The notes beneath the pieces are model-generated. The model worked only from the letters and a program-made list of their open reading frames with translations, searched no databases and had not been told where the DNA came from. Shown here piece after piece: positions 8,825 through 15,499 of a DNA stretch of 64,000 nucleotides. Where the stretch lies: positions 124,001 to 188,000 of the forward strand of contig JAEWMJ010000002.1 of assembly GCA_023393165.1 (NCBI GenBank). The letters run 5' to 3'. Positions within the stretch are counted from its first letter, which is position 1, and every line of letters begins with the position of its first letter. This stretch comes from Bacillota bacterium (lineage in GTDB: Bacteria > Bacillota > Clostridia > Christensenellales > Christensenellaceae). The position numbers and the translations under genes are program-made.

Positions 8825-9823
8825 ATGGCATACTTTGAAGGATATGAAAGAAGGATCGCTAAGATCGAAAAATGCCTCGCCGAATACGGATTTGAATCGC
8901 TGGATGCAGTAAAGGAATACACGCTGGCAAAAGGCATAGACGTAGATAACATCGTCAAAACCATACAGCCCATCGCTTTTGAAAACGCAGTTTGGGCGTA
9001 CACTCTTGGCTGCGCAATCGCTCTGAAAAAAGGCTGTAAAAAGGCCGCGGACGCCGCCGAAGCAATCGGCATCGGCCTGCAGGCGTTCTGCATTCCCGGT
9101 TCGGTAGCCGACCAGCGCGTTGTGGGTCTCGGTCACGGCAACCTGGCAGCCATGCTTCTCAGGGAAGAGACCAACTGCTTCTGCTTCCTTGCCGGCCACG
9201 AATCCTTTGCGGCGGCGGAAGGCGCCATCGGCATTGCCAAAACGGCAAACAAAGTGCGTAAAAAGCCCCTGCAGGTTATTTTGAACGGTCTTGGCAAAGA
9301 CGCCGCTCAAATCATTTCGCGTATAAACGGGTTTACCCATGTGGAGACCAAATTTGATTACTGCAACTGTAATCTGGAAATCGTCTGGGAGAAAGCGTAT
9401 TCGGACGGCGACCGCGCAAAGGTAAAATGCTACGGTGCGGACGATGTTATGGAAGGCGTTGCGATCATGATTCACGAATCGGTCGACGTTTCCATCACCG
9501 GGAACTCCACCAACCCCACCCGGTTCCAGCACCCCGTTGCGGGTACATATAAAAAATGGGCCGTTGAAAATGGTAAAAAATACTTCTCGGTTGCTTCGGG
9601 CGGCGGCACAGGCAGAACGCTGCACCCGGATAATATGGCGGCAGGCCCCGCTTCCTACGGTATGACGGATACCATGGGCAGAATGCACAGCGACGCGCAG
9701 TTCGCAGGTTCTTCCTCGGTTCCCGCGCATGTGGAAATGATGGGCCTTATCGGCATGGGAAACAATCCCATGGTGGGCGCGTCCGTTGCGGTAGCAGTGG
9801 CGGTGGAAGAAGCGCAGAAATAA
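8825..9823 (+). CDS. GGGtGRT family protein, function unknown
   Basis: A 332-residue member of the family named after its conserved GGGTGRT motif (residues 259-265, in SGGGTGRTLHPDN). It is rich in Gly and Ala, has no signal peptide or membrane span, and carries several conserved-looking cysteines (C17, C63, C71, C89, C118, C120, C180, C182, C202). The motif GLGHGNLAAMLLREET (from residue 101) is also prominent. It is co-directional with the NifU-like gene, 14 bases downstream and with GGGGAGG before the ATG, and a good terminator follows. The function of the family is unknown; co-occurrence with a scaffold-like protein suggests iron-sulfur or cofactor chemistry, which is inference. Confidence 0.88.
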   Translation: MAYFEGYERRIAKIEKCLAEYGFESLDAVKEYTLAKGIDVDNIVKTIQPIAFENAVWAYTLGCAIALKKGCKKAADAAEAIGIGLQAFCIPGSVADQRVVGLGHGNLAAMLLREETNCFCFLAGHESFAAAEGAIGIAKTANKVRKKPLQVILNGLGKDAAQIISRINGFTHVETKFDYCNCNLEIVWEKAYSDGDRAKVKCYGADDVMEGVAIMIHESVDVSITGNSTNPTRFQHPVAGTYKKWAVENGKKYFSVASGGGTGRTLHPDNMAAGPASYGMTDTMGRMHSDAQFAGSSSVPAHVEMMGLIGMGNNPMVGASVAVAVAVEEAQK

Positions 9824-9846
9824 GACTAAATTTGAACGTATTTTTG

Positions 9847-9877
9847 AAAGAGTTCCGTGTGAATGGAACTCTTTTTT
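9847..9877 (+). terminator. Rho-independent terminator of the GGGtGRT unit
   Basis: A perfect 10-bp stem (AAAGAGTTCC with GGAACTCTTT) with an 8-base loop runs into six T residues, 24 bases after the stop codon. Confidence 0.92.
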
Positions 9878-9897
9878 ATTTGTTTTTGCTGTGTTAT

Positions 9898-10014
9898 TTA
9901 ATTTGGGTACTCCTCTTTATTTATTGCATGATACTTGATAGTTAACCCGTCGATGATTTCAGAATCTTTTTTTACGCCACTCGGGCTAACCAAATCACAT
10001 TTTTCTTTTTCCAC
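9898..10014 (-). CDS. Small ORF (38 aa), possible remnant
   Basis: A GTG-started ORF of 38 codons follows the DUF1905 stop codon by one base. GAGGAG lies 10 bases upstream of the GTG, inside the end of the DUF1905 gene. The peptide includes LVSPSGVKKDS and DGLTIKYHAINKEEYPN, which recalls the beginning of a longer repeat protein that then stops early. It may be a truncated gene. No function can be assigned. Confidence 0.4.
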   Translation of the reverse strand: MEKEKCDLVSPSGVKKDSEIIDGLTIKYHAINKEEYPN

Positions 10015-10015
10015 A

Positions 10016-10303
10016 TTAATCACGCTCCTCTATCGTAACGTGAACTCTGTCACCCGATTGCTTTCCGATCTTCGTACGAATGTCCTTACGCAAGCCGATG
10101 ATGTAGCAAACCGAGCCATCAGTGTTCTTCACACCCATATTGACGATACTACCATCATACGGCACGCCGTCAAAAGTCGCATGAACCTTGACGCGTCCCT
10201 TACCGAACTCAGCTTTCACGTCATATGGGAATTTGACATAGGCGCCGTCTATGTCGGGGACTTTGCAAATTATTGTTTCAAATTTATAGATTTTGGAATT
10301 CAT
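10016..10303 (-). CDS. DUF1905 domain protein
   Basis: A 95-residue small beta-barrel protein of the DUF1905 family, recognisable from the segment around DGAYVKFPYDVKAEFGKGRVKVHATFDGVPYDGSIVNMG and the ending VHVTIEERD. The function is unknown. The start is set by an ATGA overlap with the upstream DUF1801 gene (ATG at 10303, TGA at 10302-10300), so the longer in-frame extension is rejected. The two are almost certainly co-translated, and a 38-codon ORF follows. Confidence 0.85.
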   Translation of the reverse strand: MNSKIYKFETIICKVPDIDGAYVKFPYDVKAEFGKGRVKVHATFDGVPYDGSIVNMGVKNTDGSVCYIIGLRKDIRTKIGKQSGDRVHVTIEERD

Positions 10304-10713
10304 TTTCGTTTTTCTTCCACTTGCTTTATTCTCCATCGAGTGATGTCGGCGATCAGCTGATAGTCGACCGGCTTGTTCAGCGGGAACTGTATAGTCCCTT
10401 TGGACGTTTTGTACCTGGTCAGTCTTTCTGCAAAAACTCCAACAGCCTCGCCGCCTGGGAAAATACTGATGTGCTTCTTGAACGCGGCGAAGTGGATGAT
10501 ATTCTCACCTTGCCAAAAGGTCGGCATCCGCCATGAGATTTTCTCCGCAGCCTTCGGCGCGGCGGAGCGGATTGTTCTGCGCACTTGTTGCAGGAACGGC
10601 TGAACGTCCTCGGGCTGCGCGTCGATATATTCGTCGATTGTGGTTATTTGACCGCAATAGTGGTCTTGATTTGTATTCTTGAACATGCGTTCACACTTCG
10701 GGCATTGCCACAT
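10300..10713 (-). CDS. Zinc-finger plus DUF1801 (YdhG-like) protein
   Basis: A 137-residue protein with an N-terminal CPKC...HxC zinc-binding patch (C4, C7, H18, C20) and a DUF1801/YdhG-like domain (IDEYIDAQPEDVQ onward, with IHFAAFKKHISIFPG and the basic RWRIKQVEEKRK end). The family has an iron chaperone-like fold; cellular function is not established in this branch. AAGAGGTG precedes the ATG at 10713, which removes eleven residues from the longest reading frame. It is translationally coupled to DUF1905. Confidence 0.85.
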   Translation of the reverse strand: MWQCPKCERMFKNTNQDHYCGQITTIDEYIDAQPEDVQPFLQQVRRTIRSAAPKAAEKISWRMPTFWQGENIIHFAAFKKHISIFPGGEAVGVFAERLTRYKTSKGTIQFPLNKPVDYQLIADITRWRIKQVEEKRK

Positions 10714-10767
10714 GGTTTTCACCTCTTTTGAATTAATTAAAAACATACAGCGTACTTCTTATTCTTA

Positions 10768-10799
10768 TATAAATCTCTAATGTTATAAATCTCTAATGT
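10768..10799. repeat. Perfect 16-bp tandem duplication
   Basis: TATAAATCTCTAATGT occurs twice head to tail (10768-10783 and 10784-10799) in the gap upstream of the DUF1801 gene. Confidence 0.95.
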
Positions 10800-10820
10800 G
10801 TATACAATTCTTTTTACTTA

Positions 10821-10844
10821 AAAGAATAACAGAAAGAATAACAG
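10821..10844. repeat. Perfect 12-bp tandem duplication
   Basis: AAAGAATAACAG occurs twice head to tail, immediately before the end of the nucleotidyltransferase gene. Confidence 0.95.
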
Positions 10845-10853
10845 CCGGTATGC

Positions 10854-11687
10854 TCACTCATTATTCGGAAGAATACCTTTTACTTCGTTAATTAACCGCT
10901 TTAGCTGTGTGCAGGCAATTGTGCTATCTGTTCCGGCTGCTGTAAAAATTGAATTTACTTTATCTTTGTAGCCAAGTGGATGAATGTTAAAACTGTCTAT
11001 CATACCGACTGCCTTTTTTTCATTTAGGCAGTACTCTTCATTTACTGCAAATAACACTTGGTTGAGCGCTGAAATCGCTCGCACTATATGTGCAGTAACA
11101 TAATAAACATCATTTTTCTTGGCGTTACTTTCTGCAAACATTAATGAAAACTCCGCTTCAAACCCAAAAAAACCAATGATAGCTTTTTTCAATTTTGGCG
11201 GGTATTGTTCTGCAACACTCTTTCGTGCTGTGATATTGCCCTGTTTATCCCATAATACTTTGCATATCGCCAATTCACCCATGTACATCACATTGATATA
11301 GGCATGGGGATGTCCGGTTTGATAATGTGCCGAAATACTCCCTCTTTGACATTCTGTAATCACATTTTCAACTCGTTTTACATCGCGAAGAATAAAGTCA
11401 ACATGATATCCATCAATAATGAGCCAACCGCCGCCATTAACCCATTTTCCCCACTCACCGGGAGGAACAATCAGGTTTTCCCTATGTTCATCATCTAAAA
11501 GCTGCGCTGCCTTGTTCAAAGATATAAGGTCAAGTGTGGCATTATCGTAATAGATACCGATGTCAATATCCGATTCAGGGGAATGCGTTCCCCTTGCACG
11601 CGAGCCGCCAAGTACAACAGCGCCGATACCTGAAATCGCTGTCAAAGCTGTTACAATTTTATCTAATACAGTTCTGATTTCATTCAT
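10854..11687 (-). CDS. Nucleotidyltransferase-domain protein
   Basis: A 277-residue protein with an N-terminal polymerase beta-like nucleotidyltransferase domain. The signature GGSRARG (27-33) and the metal-binding SDIDIG (D40, D42) are intact, and a third acidic residue may be the aspartate in YHVDFILRD (near 95). A helical C-terminal half (about 150-277) resembles those of aminoglycoside nucleotidyltransferase-type and related proteins. The substrate cannot be told; antibiotic modification, nucleotide transfer to protein, and toxin-type activity are all possible. GGGGAACC is a modest ribosome binding site. It stands alone between short repeats and the IS200 element, in the accessory part of the window. 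Confidence 0.8.
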   Translation of the reverse strand: MNEIRTVLDKIVTALTAISGIGAVVLGGSRARGTHSPESDIDIGIYYDNATLDLISLNKAAQLLDDEHRENLIVPPGEWGKWVNGGGWLIIDGYHVDFILRDVKRVENVITECQRGSISAHYQTGHPHAYINVMYMGELAICKVLWDKQGNITARKSVAEQYPPKLKKAIIGFFGFEAEFSLMFAESNAKKNDVYYVTAHIVRAISALNQVLFAVNEEYCLNEKKAVGMIDSFNIHPLGYKDKVNSIFTAAGTDSTIACTQLKRLINEVKGILPNNE

Positions 11688-12020
11688 GGACGGTTCCCCA
11701 TACTTTCATTACTATAAATAATCGGATGTCAGCGATTATTTGTTGACCTTTCGCATTTTACCGTAATCTGATTATCTATTATTTATTTCAACATTCAAAT
11801 TAAAAAACCTTTTAATGGTTTTATTAATTAAGATTACTCACCGGAAGGTATGCCGGCCAGTTTAGCGCGACCAATGGTCTTAACCTCATGGCAAAAATAT
11901 CCGAAGCATCATAATAAGCGAATAAGTGTACTATTAGCAGAAGCAGCCAGTAATTTTGGCTGGCGGCCCTGAGCAGTTTGGGAATTCGGCCCGGAGCCCT
12001 GCGGGGCCGATAAAAAGGGC
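11688..12020. other. Non-coding stretch with repeat A copy 1
   Basis: No convincing gene is visible. The left part is AT-rich. The right part (about 11942-12018) is the GC-rich repeat A described separately. The 69-codon open frame on the minus strand here is the repeat read in one frame and is not a gene. Confidence 0.6.
11942..12018 (+). repeat. Dispersed GC-rich repeat A, copy 1
   Basis: The segment shares the ordered words GGCTGGC-GCCCTGA-CAG ... GAGCCC(C)TGCGGGGCCGAT ... AAAGGG with 47379-47450 (plus) and with the reverse complement of 55858-55926. It lies immediately next to the IS200-type element. Confidence 0.6.
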
Positions 12021-12765
12021 GAGTCAGGACCACCAGCTTAGCTGGTGGCCTGCACTTCCCCTATAAGGGGATATAACCAGCGGCACCTAAAGGTGCGCTG
12101 AATTGTCCGCCACCTGCACAATTTTTCTTACACCGCCCTAAAGGGCTCTACTTTTTGTATGGGTCTACCGGCTTACCCGTAAACGGGTCAATGTATTCCT
12201 TGAATGATATTTGATCTGCCGCTAAATCCTCTTGTAGCTGATCCCTGATATAATTCTCTATCTTTTTCGCATTCTTTCCTACCGTATCCACATAATAGCC
12301 TCTGCACCAAAAATGTCTATTGCCATACTTATATTTTAAATCTGCGTGCTTCTCAAATATCATTAGAGAACTTTTTCCCTTTAGGTATCCCACTATTTCA
12401 GATACACTGTACTTTGGCGGTATTCTTACCAACATATGTACATGGTCTATGCAGCATTCTGCTTCTACGATTTCTATTCCTTTTCTTTCGCATAGCATTC
12501 GTAACATTTTTCCTATGCTGACCTTTATCTTTCCATAGATCATTTTTCTCCTATATTTTGGAGTAAATACTATGTGGTATTTGCACTCCCACTGGGTATG
12601 TGCTAAACTATTTTTATCCATTAGGATACCTCCTTGTTAGTTTTTACAGGTGGCGAACCTATATTATTCTAACATTGGAGGTTTTTTCCTTGTAGCTAAA
12701 GCTTTTCTTCCACCGGCTTAGCCGGTGGTTTTTTGTCGCAACCCTTCGGTGTTGCGACTCTCTAA
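12021..12765 (-). mobile_element. IS200/IS605-type insertion sequence (tnpA only)
   Basis: The element is about 0.7 kb with one tnpA gene and no tnpB. It is bounded by subterminal hairpins, as expected for this family, which has no terminal inverted repeats: CCACCGGC-TTA-GCCGGTGG at 12710-12728 at the 5' side and CCACCAGC-TTA-GCTGGTGG at 12030-12048 at the 3' side. More stem-loops lie at 12735-12758, 12058-12070 and 12079-12099. Exact cleavage ends cannot be set without an empty site. Confidence 0.75.
12148..12621 (-). CDS. tnpA: IS200/IS605 family transposase TnpA
   Basis: A 157-residue Y1 HUH transposase that would cut and rejoin single-stranded DNA during peel-and-paste transposition. The HUH motif is H60-V-H62 in CCIDHVHMLV, and the catalytic tyrosine is most likely Y124 in KIENYIRDQ. 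The N-terminal HTQWECKYHIVFTPKYR is typical of IS200. Length is normal and the frame is intact, so the enzyme may be active. AAGGAGG precedes the ATG. The hairpins on both sides are its probable substrates. The copy sits between a nucleotidyltransferase gene and the SRP RNA terminator. Confidence 0.95.
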   Translation of the reverse strand: MDKNSLAHTQWECKYHIVFTPKYRRKMIYGKIKVSIGKMLRMLCERKGIEIVEAECCIDHVHMLVRIPPKYSVSEIVGYLKGKSSLMIFEKHADLKYKYGNRHFWCRGYYVDTVGKNAKKIENYIRDQLQEDLAADQISFKEYIDPFTGKPVDPYKK

Positions 12766-12777
12766 AGAGGACAAATG

Positions 12778-12806
12778 AAAAAAGAAGCATTCGTCATGCT
12801 TCTTTT
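12778..12806 (-). terminator. Rho-independent terminator of the SRP RNA gene
   Basis: On the minus strand AGAAGCAT-GACG-ATGCTTCT forms a stem followed by a run of T, just beyond the 3' end of the SRP RNA. Confidence 0.9.
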
Positions 12807-12811
12807 ATTTA

Positions 12812-13096
12812 TAAATTAGAGCCGTACACCAGACTCCGCGCAACCTCCATCCGAGGGATCCCAAGTGGGCAACTCAAGACAGGCATGCCTGCGGCACACG
12901 CAAAAATTTGCTTACTGCTGCTTCCGTCAGGACCTGACAGGGTTCACAACATTGCGTTGCACAGGACCCATCTCTCAACGTTGCCGCGCCGGTTCCATAC
13001 CGGAAGAGCGTTTATGCTCGGCCTGGAATTCAGTCCCGCTATAGCGGATTGCGGGTTACAGGGCACCGCTGGCTCCCCACCTAGTACGGCAAACTT
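12812..13096 (-). ncRNA. ffs: Signal recognition particle RNA, large Gram-positive type
   Basis: The gene is on the minus strand. The universally conserved helix 8 region is present as GTCAGGTCCTGACGGAAG followed by CAGCAGTAAGC, and the Alu-domain end carries GGTGGGGAG, AGCGGTGCCCTGTAACC and CGCAATCCGCTATAGCGGG. The 5' segment GCCGTAC (13090-13084) pairs with GTACGGC near the 3' end (12827-12821), closing a long RNA of about 280 nt as in Bacillus-type SRP RNA. With Ffh it targets membrane and secreted proteins to the translocon. The mature ends are estimates. Promoter and terminator flank it, making a complete free-standing unit. Confidence 0.93.
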
Positions 13097-13118
13097 AAAA
13101 ACACGGGTTAGTCTATCT

Positions 13119-13147
13119 ATAGTAACATATGGGGGTGTCAGCGTCAA
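13119..13147 (-). promoter_or_regulatory. Sigma-A promoter of the SRP RNA gene
   Basis: On the minus strand TTGACG (13147-13142) and TACTAT (13124-13119) are separated by exactly 17 bases. The -35 box overlaps the last codons of the QueG-like gene. Transcription should begin near 13112. Confidence 0.8.
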
Positions 13148-13968
13148 TCTTTTTTACCCGTCTTTTCCCGGTAATATCTGCATGCGTCTTCAAACCGCTG
13201 GTCGCCCGAAAGCGCTTCAACGGACTGCCGCACCGCCGTATTGCCCGCATTCGCAGCGATCAAGATGGACTGGTTTACCGTGCGCATAAACCGCGCCATA
13301 TTTTTTCCGGCAAGTTTCTGTATCTCCGGGAGCGACAGGCCCTGCACGGTTTCTTTCAAGTCAAACGAGCAGCCATCACCGCCCAAAACGGTATTCTTCG
13401 GGCACGCCGTCTGGCATTTCTCGCAGCCGTAGAGCTGATACACAAAGGGCTTCAAGTCATCCGGAATCCGGCCGTTCATGTGGTTGCGCACGCATCTTGT
13501 ATAATCGACGCCCTCTTCCGTTATCGCGCCTGCGGGGCACGCCTGCGCGCATCTGCCGCAATCCGCACAAATTTTCGGTTCCGCAGCTTCACCTTCGTAC
13601 GGAGCGGCAAGGGCTATTGTCTGGATATGCACAAGCGATCCAAGTTCCGGGTGATAATAAAACCCGTTTTTCCCGATGCATCCGCCGGTCAGCAGCGCGA
13701 TCTTTTTCGCGGGCAGGGAACTGTCGCGTTTGGCGGCAATACCCATGCCGTTCAGTTTTTCGGCAAGCAGCCCCGCGTTTTCGTACGCGCGGTTGGACGC
13801 GATATAGTAGGCGGAAACGTATATTCTGTCCCCCCCGGCTATCTGGGCGGGCCTGTACGCGGAAAAAAGCACAAGAACGCTTCCTGAATCCCACGGCGCG
13901 AAGCGTGCGTCGTCAAAGCCGTATTCCCGGGCCAAAGCCGCAATCATTTGAAGTTCCAAGTCTTTCAT
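13144..13968 (-). CDS. QueG-like 4Fe-4S double-cluster protein
   Basis: A 274-residue protein with the C-terminal ferredoxin core of epoxyqueuosine reductase. Two cluster motifs are clear: CADCGRCAQACP with a following CVRNHMNG, and CEKCQTACP. QueG reduces epoxyqueuosine to queuosine in tRNA with a cobalamin cofactor; this protein is shorter than standard QueG (about 350-380 residues) and lacks the HEAT-like C-terminal extension, so it may be a variant or a related reductase. The open frame extends to 14067, but those residues come from the MITE-like repeat next door, so the ATG at 13968 (MKDLELQMIAALAREYGF) is preferred. The ribosome binding site is weak. Confidence 0.75.
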   Translation of the reverse strand: MKDLELQMIAALAREYGFDDARFAPWDSGSVLVLFSAYRPAQIAGGDRIYVSAYYIASNRAYENAGLLAEKLNGMGIAAKRDSSLPAKKIALLTGGCIGKNGFYYHPELGSLVHIQTIALAAPYEGEAAEPKICADCGRCAQACPAGAITEEGVDYTRCVRNHMNGRIPDDLKPFVYQLYGCEKCQTACPKNTVLGGDGCSFDLKETVQGLSLPEIQKLAGKNMARFMRTVNQSILIAANAGNTAVRQSVEALSGDQRFEDACRYYREKTGKKD

Positions 13969-14015
13969 AACATACTCATCATAATCAATACGCTTGCAAT
14001 AATCAAGATCAGGAA

Positions 14016-14124
14016 TTATACTAATCTTAGTTAAAAACGTTGCGTTTTTAACTTGCCGCAACGGCAACCCTTGGTTGCCGAATTAAAAACATGCATGTTT
14101 TTAATCGCGGAATAGTATTATAAT
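14016..14124. repeat. MITE-like repeat C, copy 1
   Basis: An element of about 109 bp with ends ATTATACTAATC and GGAATAGTATTATAAT, imperfect inverted copies of each other. It contains the hairpins TTAAAAACG-TTG-CGTTTTTAA and TTAAAAACATGCATGTTTTTAA, with a GCCGCAACGGCAA...TTGCCG centre. Copies 2 and 3 are at 57555-57730 and 61669-61725. It lies between the divergent QueG-like and lipoprotein genes and places a TATAAT (14119-14124) before the latter. Confidence 0.8.
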
Positions 14125-14156
14125 TTTGATATTATAACTGGTGAGGTGCGATAATC

Positions 14157-14576
14157 GTGAAAATAAAACGCCTGGCAGTATTATTTGTGGTTTTAGCTTT
14201 TGCAGGAGCATTGACCGCCTGCTCTAAAATCAGCATTACCGTTGCAGACGAAAAACTTAATTTTCTGAAAGCCGATATAAGCGAAAGCTTTGAAGGAGTT
14301 GTCCCCGCAGAGGGCAACAGCATCTTAACTATTCGTTTTGCGGCCCAGAACCCAAATCCCGATCTGACTAAAATATCGGACGCTTTTTTCGGCGATACCC
14401 CCAGTACGGTTTCGGACGGCAGCGCCACTTATCCCTGCAAATCCATTGCGTTTGAAAACACAGGCGGAAAGGTGGACGTAATCCCTGTTTTTGAGATTCC
14501 CTCTTCCTTCGCCGGTTCGGGAAAAACGCTCACATTGTCCGGAAACGCCTTTTCTCCCATCGAACTGAAAGTTTAA
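14157..14576 (+). CDS. Small lipoprotein, function unknown
   Basis: A 139-residue protein with a clear lipoprotein signal: basic N-terminus MKIKR, hydrophobic core and lipobox LTAC with the lipidated cysteine at C22. The mature part of about 118 residues is beta-rich (SILTIRFAAQNPNP, KTLTLSGNAFSPIELKV) without a recognised domain. It starts with GTG at 14157 after GAGGTG. A TATAAT supplied by the end of the adjacent MITE-like repeat lies 33 bases upstream and could serve as its -10 box, though no good -35 is visible. It stands alone. A surface binding role is a guess. Confidence 0.8.
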   Translation: MKIKRLAVLFVVLAFAGALTACSKISITVADEKLNFLKADISESFEGVVPAEGNSILTIRFAAQNPNPDLTKISDAFFGDTPSTVSDGSATYPCKSIAFENTGGKVDVIPVFEIPSSFAGSGKTLTLSGNAFSPIELKV

Positions 14577-14597
14577 TACCTTTCTTTTAAAAAAGAG
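14577..14597 (+). repeat. AT-rich palindrome D, copy 1 (left part)
   Basis: TACCTTTCTTTTAAAAAAGAG matches the hairpin half of the D palindromes at 47269, 56257 and 59409. The matching tail (ACCAAAGAAAACCAAC) appears at about 14730-14745, beyond repeat B, as if B had been inserted into D. Confidence 0.5.
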
Positions 14598-14641
14598 ATA
14601 GCGAAGCCGACCGCCGCCAGTGGCGGAAGAAGGGAGGCGAA

Positions 14642-14730
14642 CGCTCACTGAGCATGAGATAAGCACGAGTGAGACGCTATAATAAAGCGGCTTACACGAA
14701 GTGCGAATCACAAGCATAAGTGGGGAATGA
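14642..14730 (+). repeat. Dispersed repeat B, copy 1
   Basis: The words CACTGAGCATGAGAT, AAGCACGAG, AAAGCGGC, ACTTACAC/CGAAG and AAGTGGGGAA occur in the same order as in the reverse complement of 52645-52738. No reading frame is conserved between the copies. Confidence 0.65.
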
Positions 14731-14746
14731 CCAAAGAAAACCAACA

Positions 14747-14771
14747 AAGACAGGCAATGCCTGTCTTTTTA
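14747..14771 (+). terminator. Rho-independent terminator after the lipoprotein gene
   Basis: AAGACAGGC-AAT-GCCTGTCTT gives a 9-bp stem followed by TTTTT... It lies 170 bases after the stop, with repeats B and D in between. Confidence 0.85.
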
Positions 14772-14830
14772 TATATTCAGTGTTAAAGCCGTAAAGTCAT
14801 AAAAAATTTTTCTCAGCCACTTTCGCAGCC

Positions 14831-15499
14831 TCATAGATGGAACCGCTTGGTTATCTCGCTCTTAAACTGTTTTACAGCAAACAAAATAAATCCCACCAGC
14901 GTGAACCCGGCCATAAACGCGCACGCCGCGGCCGGCCACCATACGGTAAGGACCCGCGCGCCCAGCAGAATCAGCGGCACGAATCCGATAATAACCGCAA
15001 CGATCACATATACCATGCTTTCCCGCCATCTTTTCCGGTTGTCGTACATATAATAGATTTCCATAATAATGGCGGCAATGATCACAAAGGGAATAACGTA
15101 ATTCTGAGCCCAGGTTTTTTCCGGCGTAATCCTCTCAATCGCTATCAGCAGGGCGGACATGCCCACAAGCTGCAGAAGAACCTTTGCGCCGTTCATCCAT
15201 GGCGAGAGCACCGTACCCGCTATCAGCAGCCACACATACAACACCGGCGCTATCACCAGCATGGACCAAAAAACGCCGCTCCATACAATGGCGTTAACAA
15301 GCACGCAAATGCCCATACCCAGTATGGTAAGCGCGATCAATACCTTAACCCGCCTGGTAAGCCTGCTTTTCGGTTGGGGTTTGGGAACCGCATTGGGATA
15401 AGGCAGCTTGCCTTCGGCCTCCCCCATTGCCTTATGGCACAGAGGACATCGTTCATAAGCGAGATCGATGTAAACCTCGCAGGAATCACAAAACTTCAT
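14831..15499 (-). CDS. DUF6320 membrane protein with zinc ribbon
   Basis: A 222-residue protein with an N-terminal zinc ribbon (CDSCEVYIDLAYERCPLC, C4-C7-C18-C21) and about six transmembrane helices from residue 50 onward, matching the DUF6320 family. Its function is unknown. Its ATG overlaps the stop of the acyltransferase gene (ATGA), so they are translationally coupled. The pair forms the tail of the long minus-strand run that begins with the V-ATPase genes. A partner role for the acyltransferase at the membrane is inference. Confidence 0.85.
   Translation of the reverse strand: MKFCDSCEVYIDLAYERCPLCHKAMGEAEGKLPYPNAVPKPQPKSRLTRRVKVLIALTILGMGICVLVNAIVWSGVFWSMLVIAPVLYVWLLIAGTVLSPWMNGAKVLLQLVGMSALLIAIERITPEKTWAQNYVIPFVIIAAIIMEIYYMYDNRKRWRESMVYVIVAVIIGFVPLILLGARVLTVWWPAAACAFMAGFTLVGFILFAVKQFKSEITKRFHL

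Noticed and set aside
8759..9730. 323-codon open frame opposite the GGGtGRT gene
   Set aside because: It is the antisense shadow of a clear conserved gene.
11824..12033. 69-codon minus-strand frame
   Set aside because: It is repeat A and the IS200 hairpin read through; no ribosome binding site.
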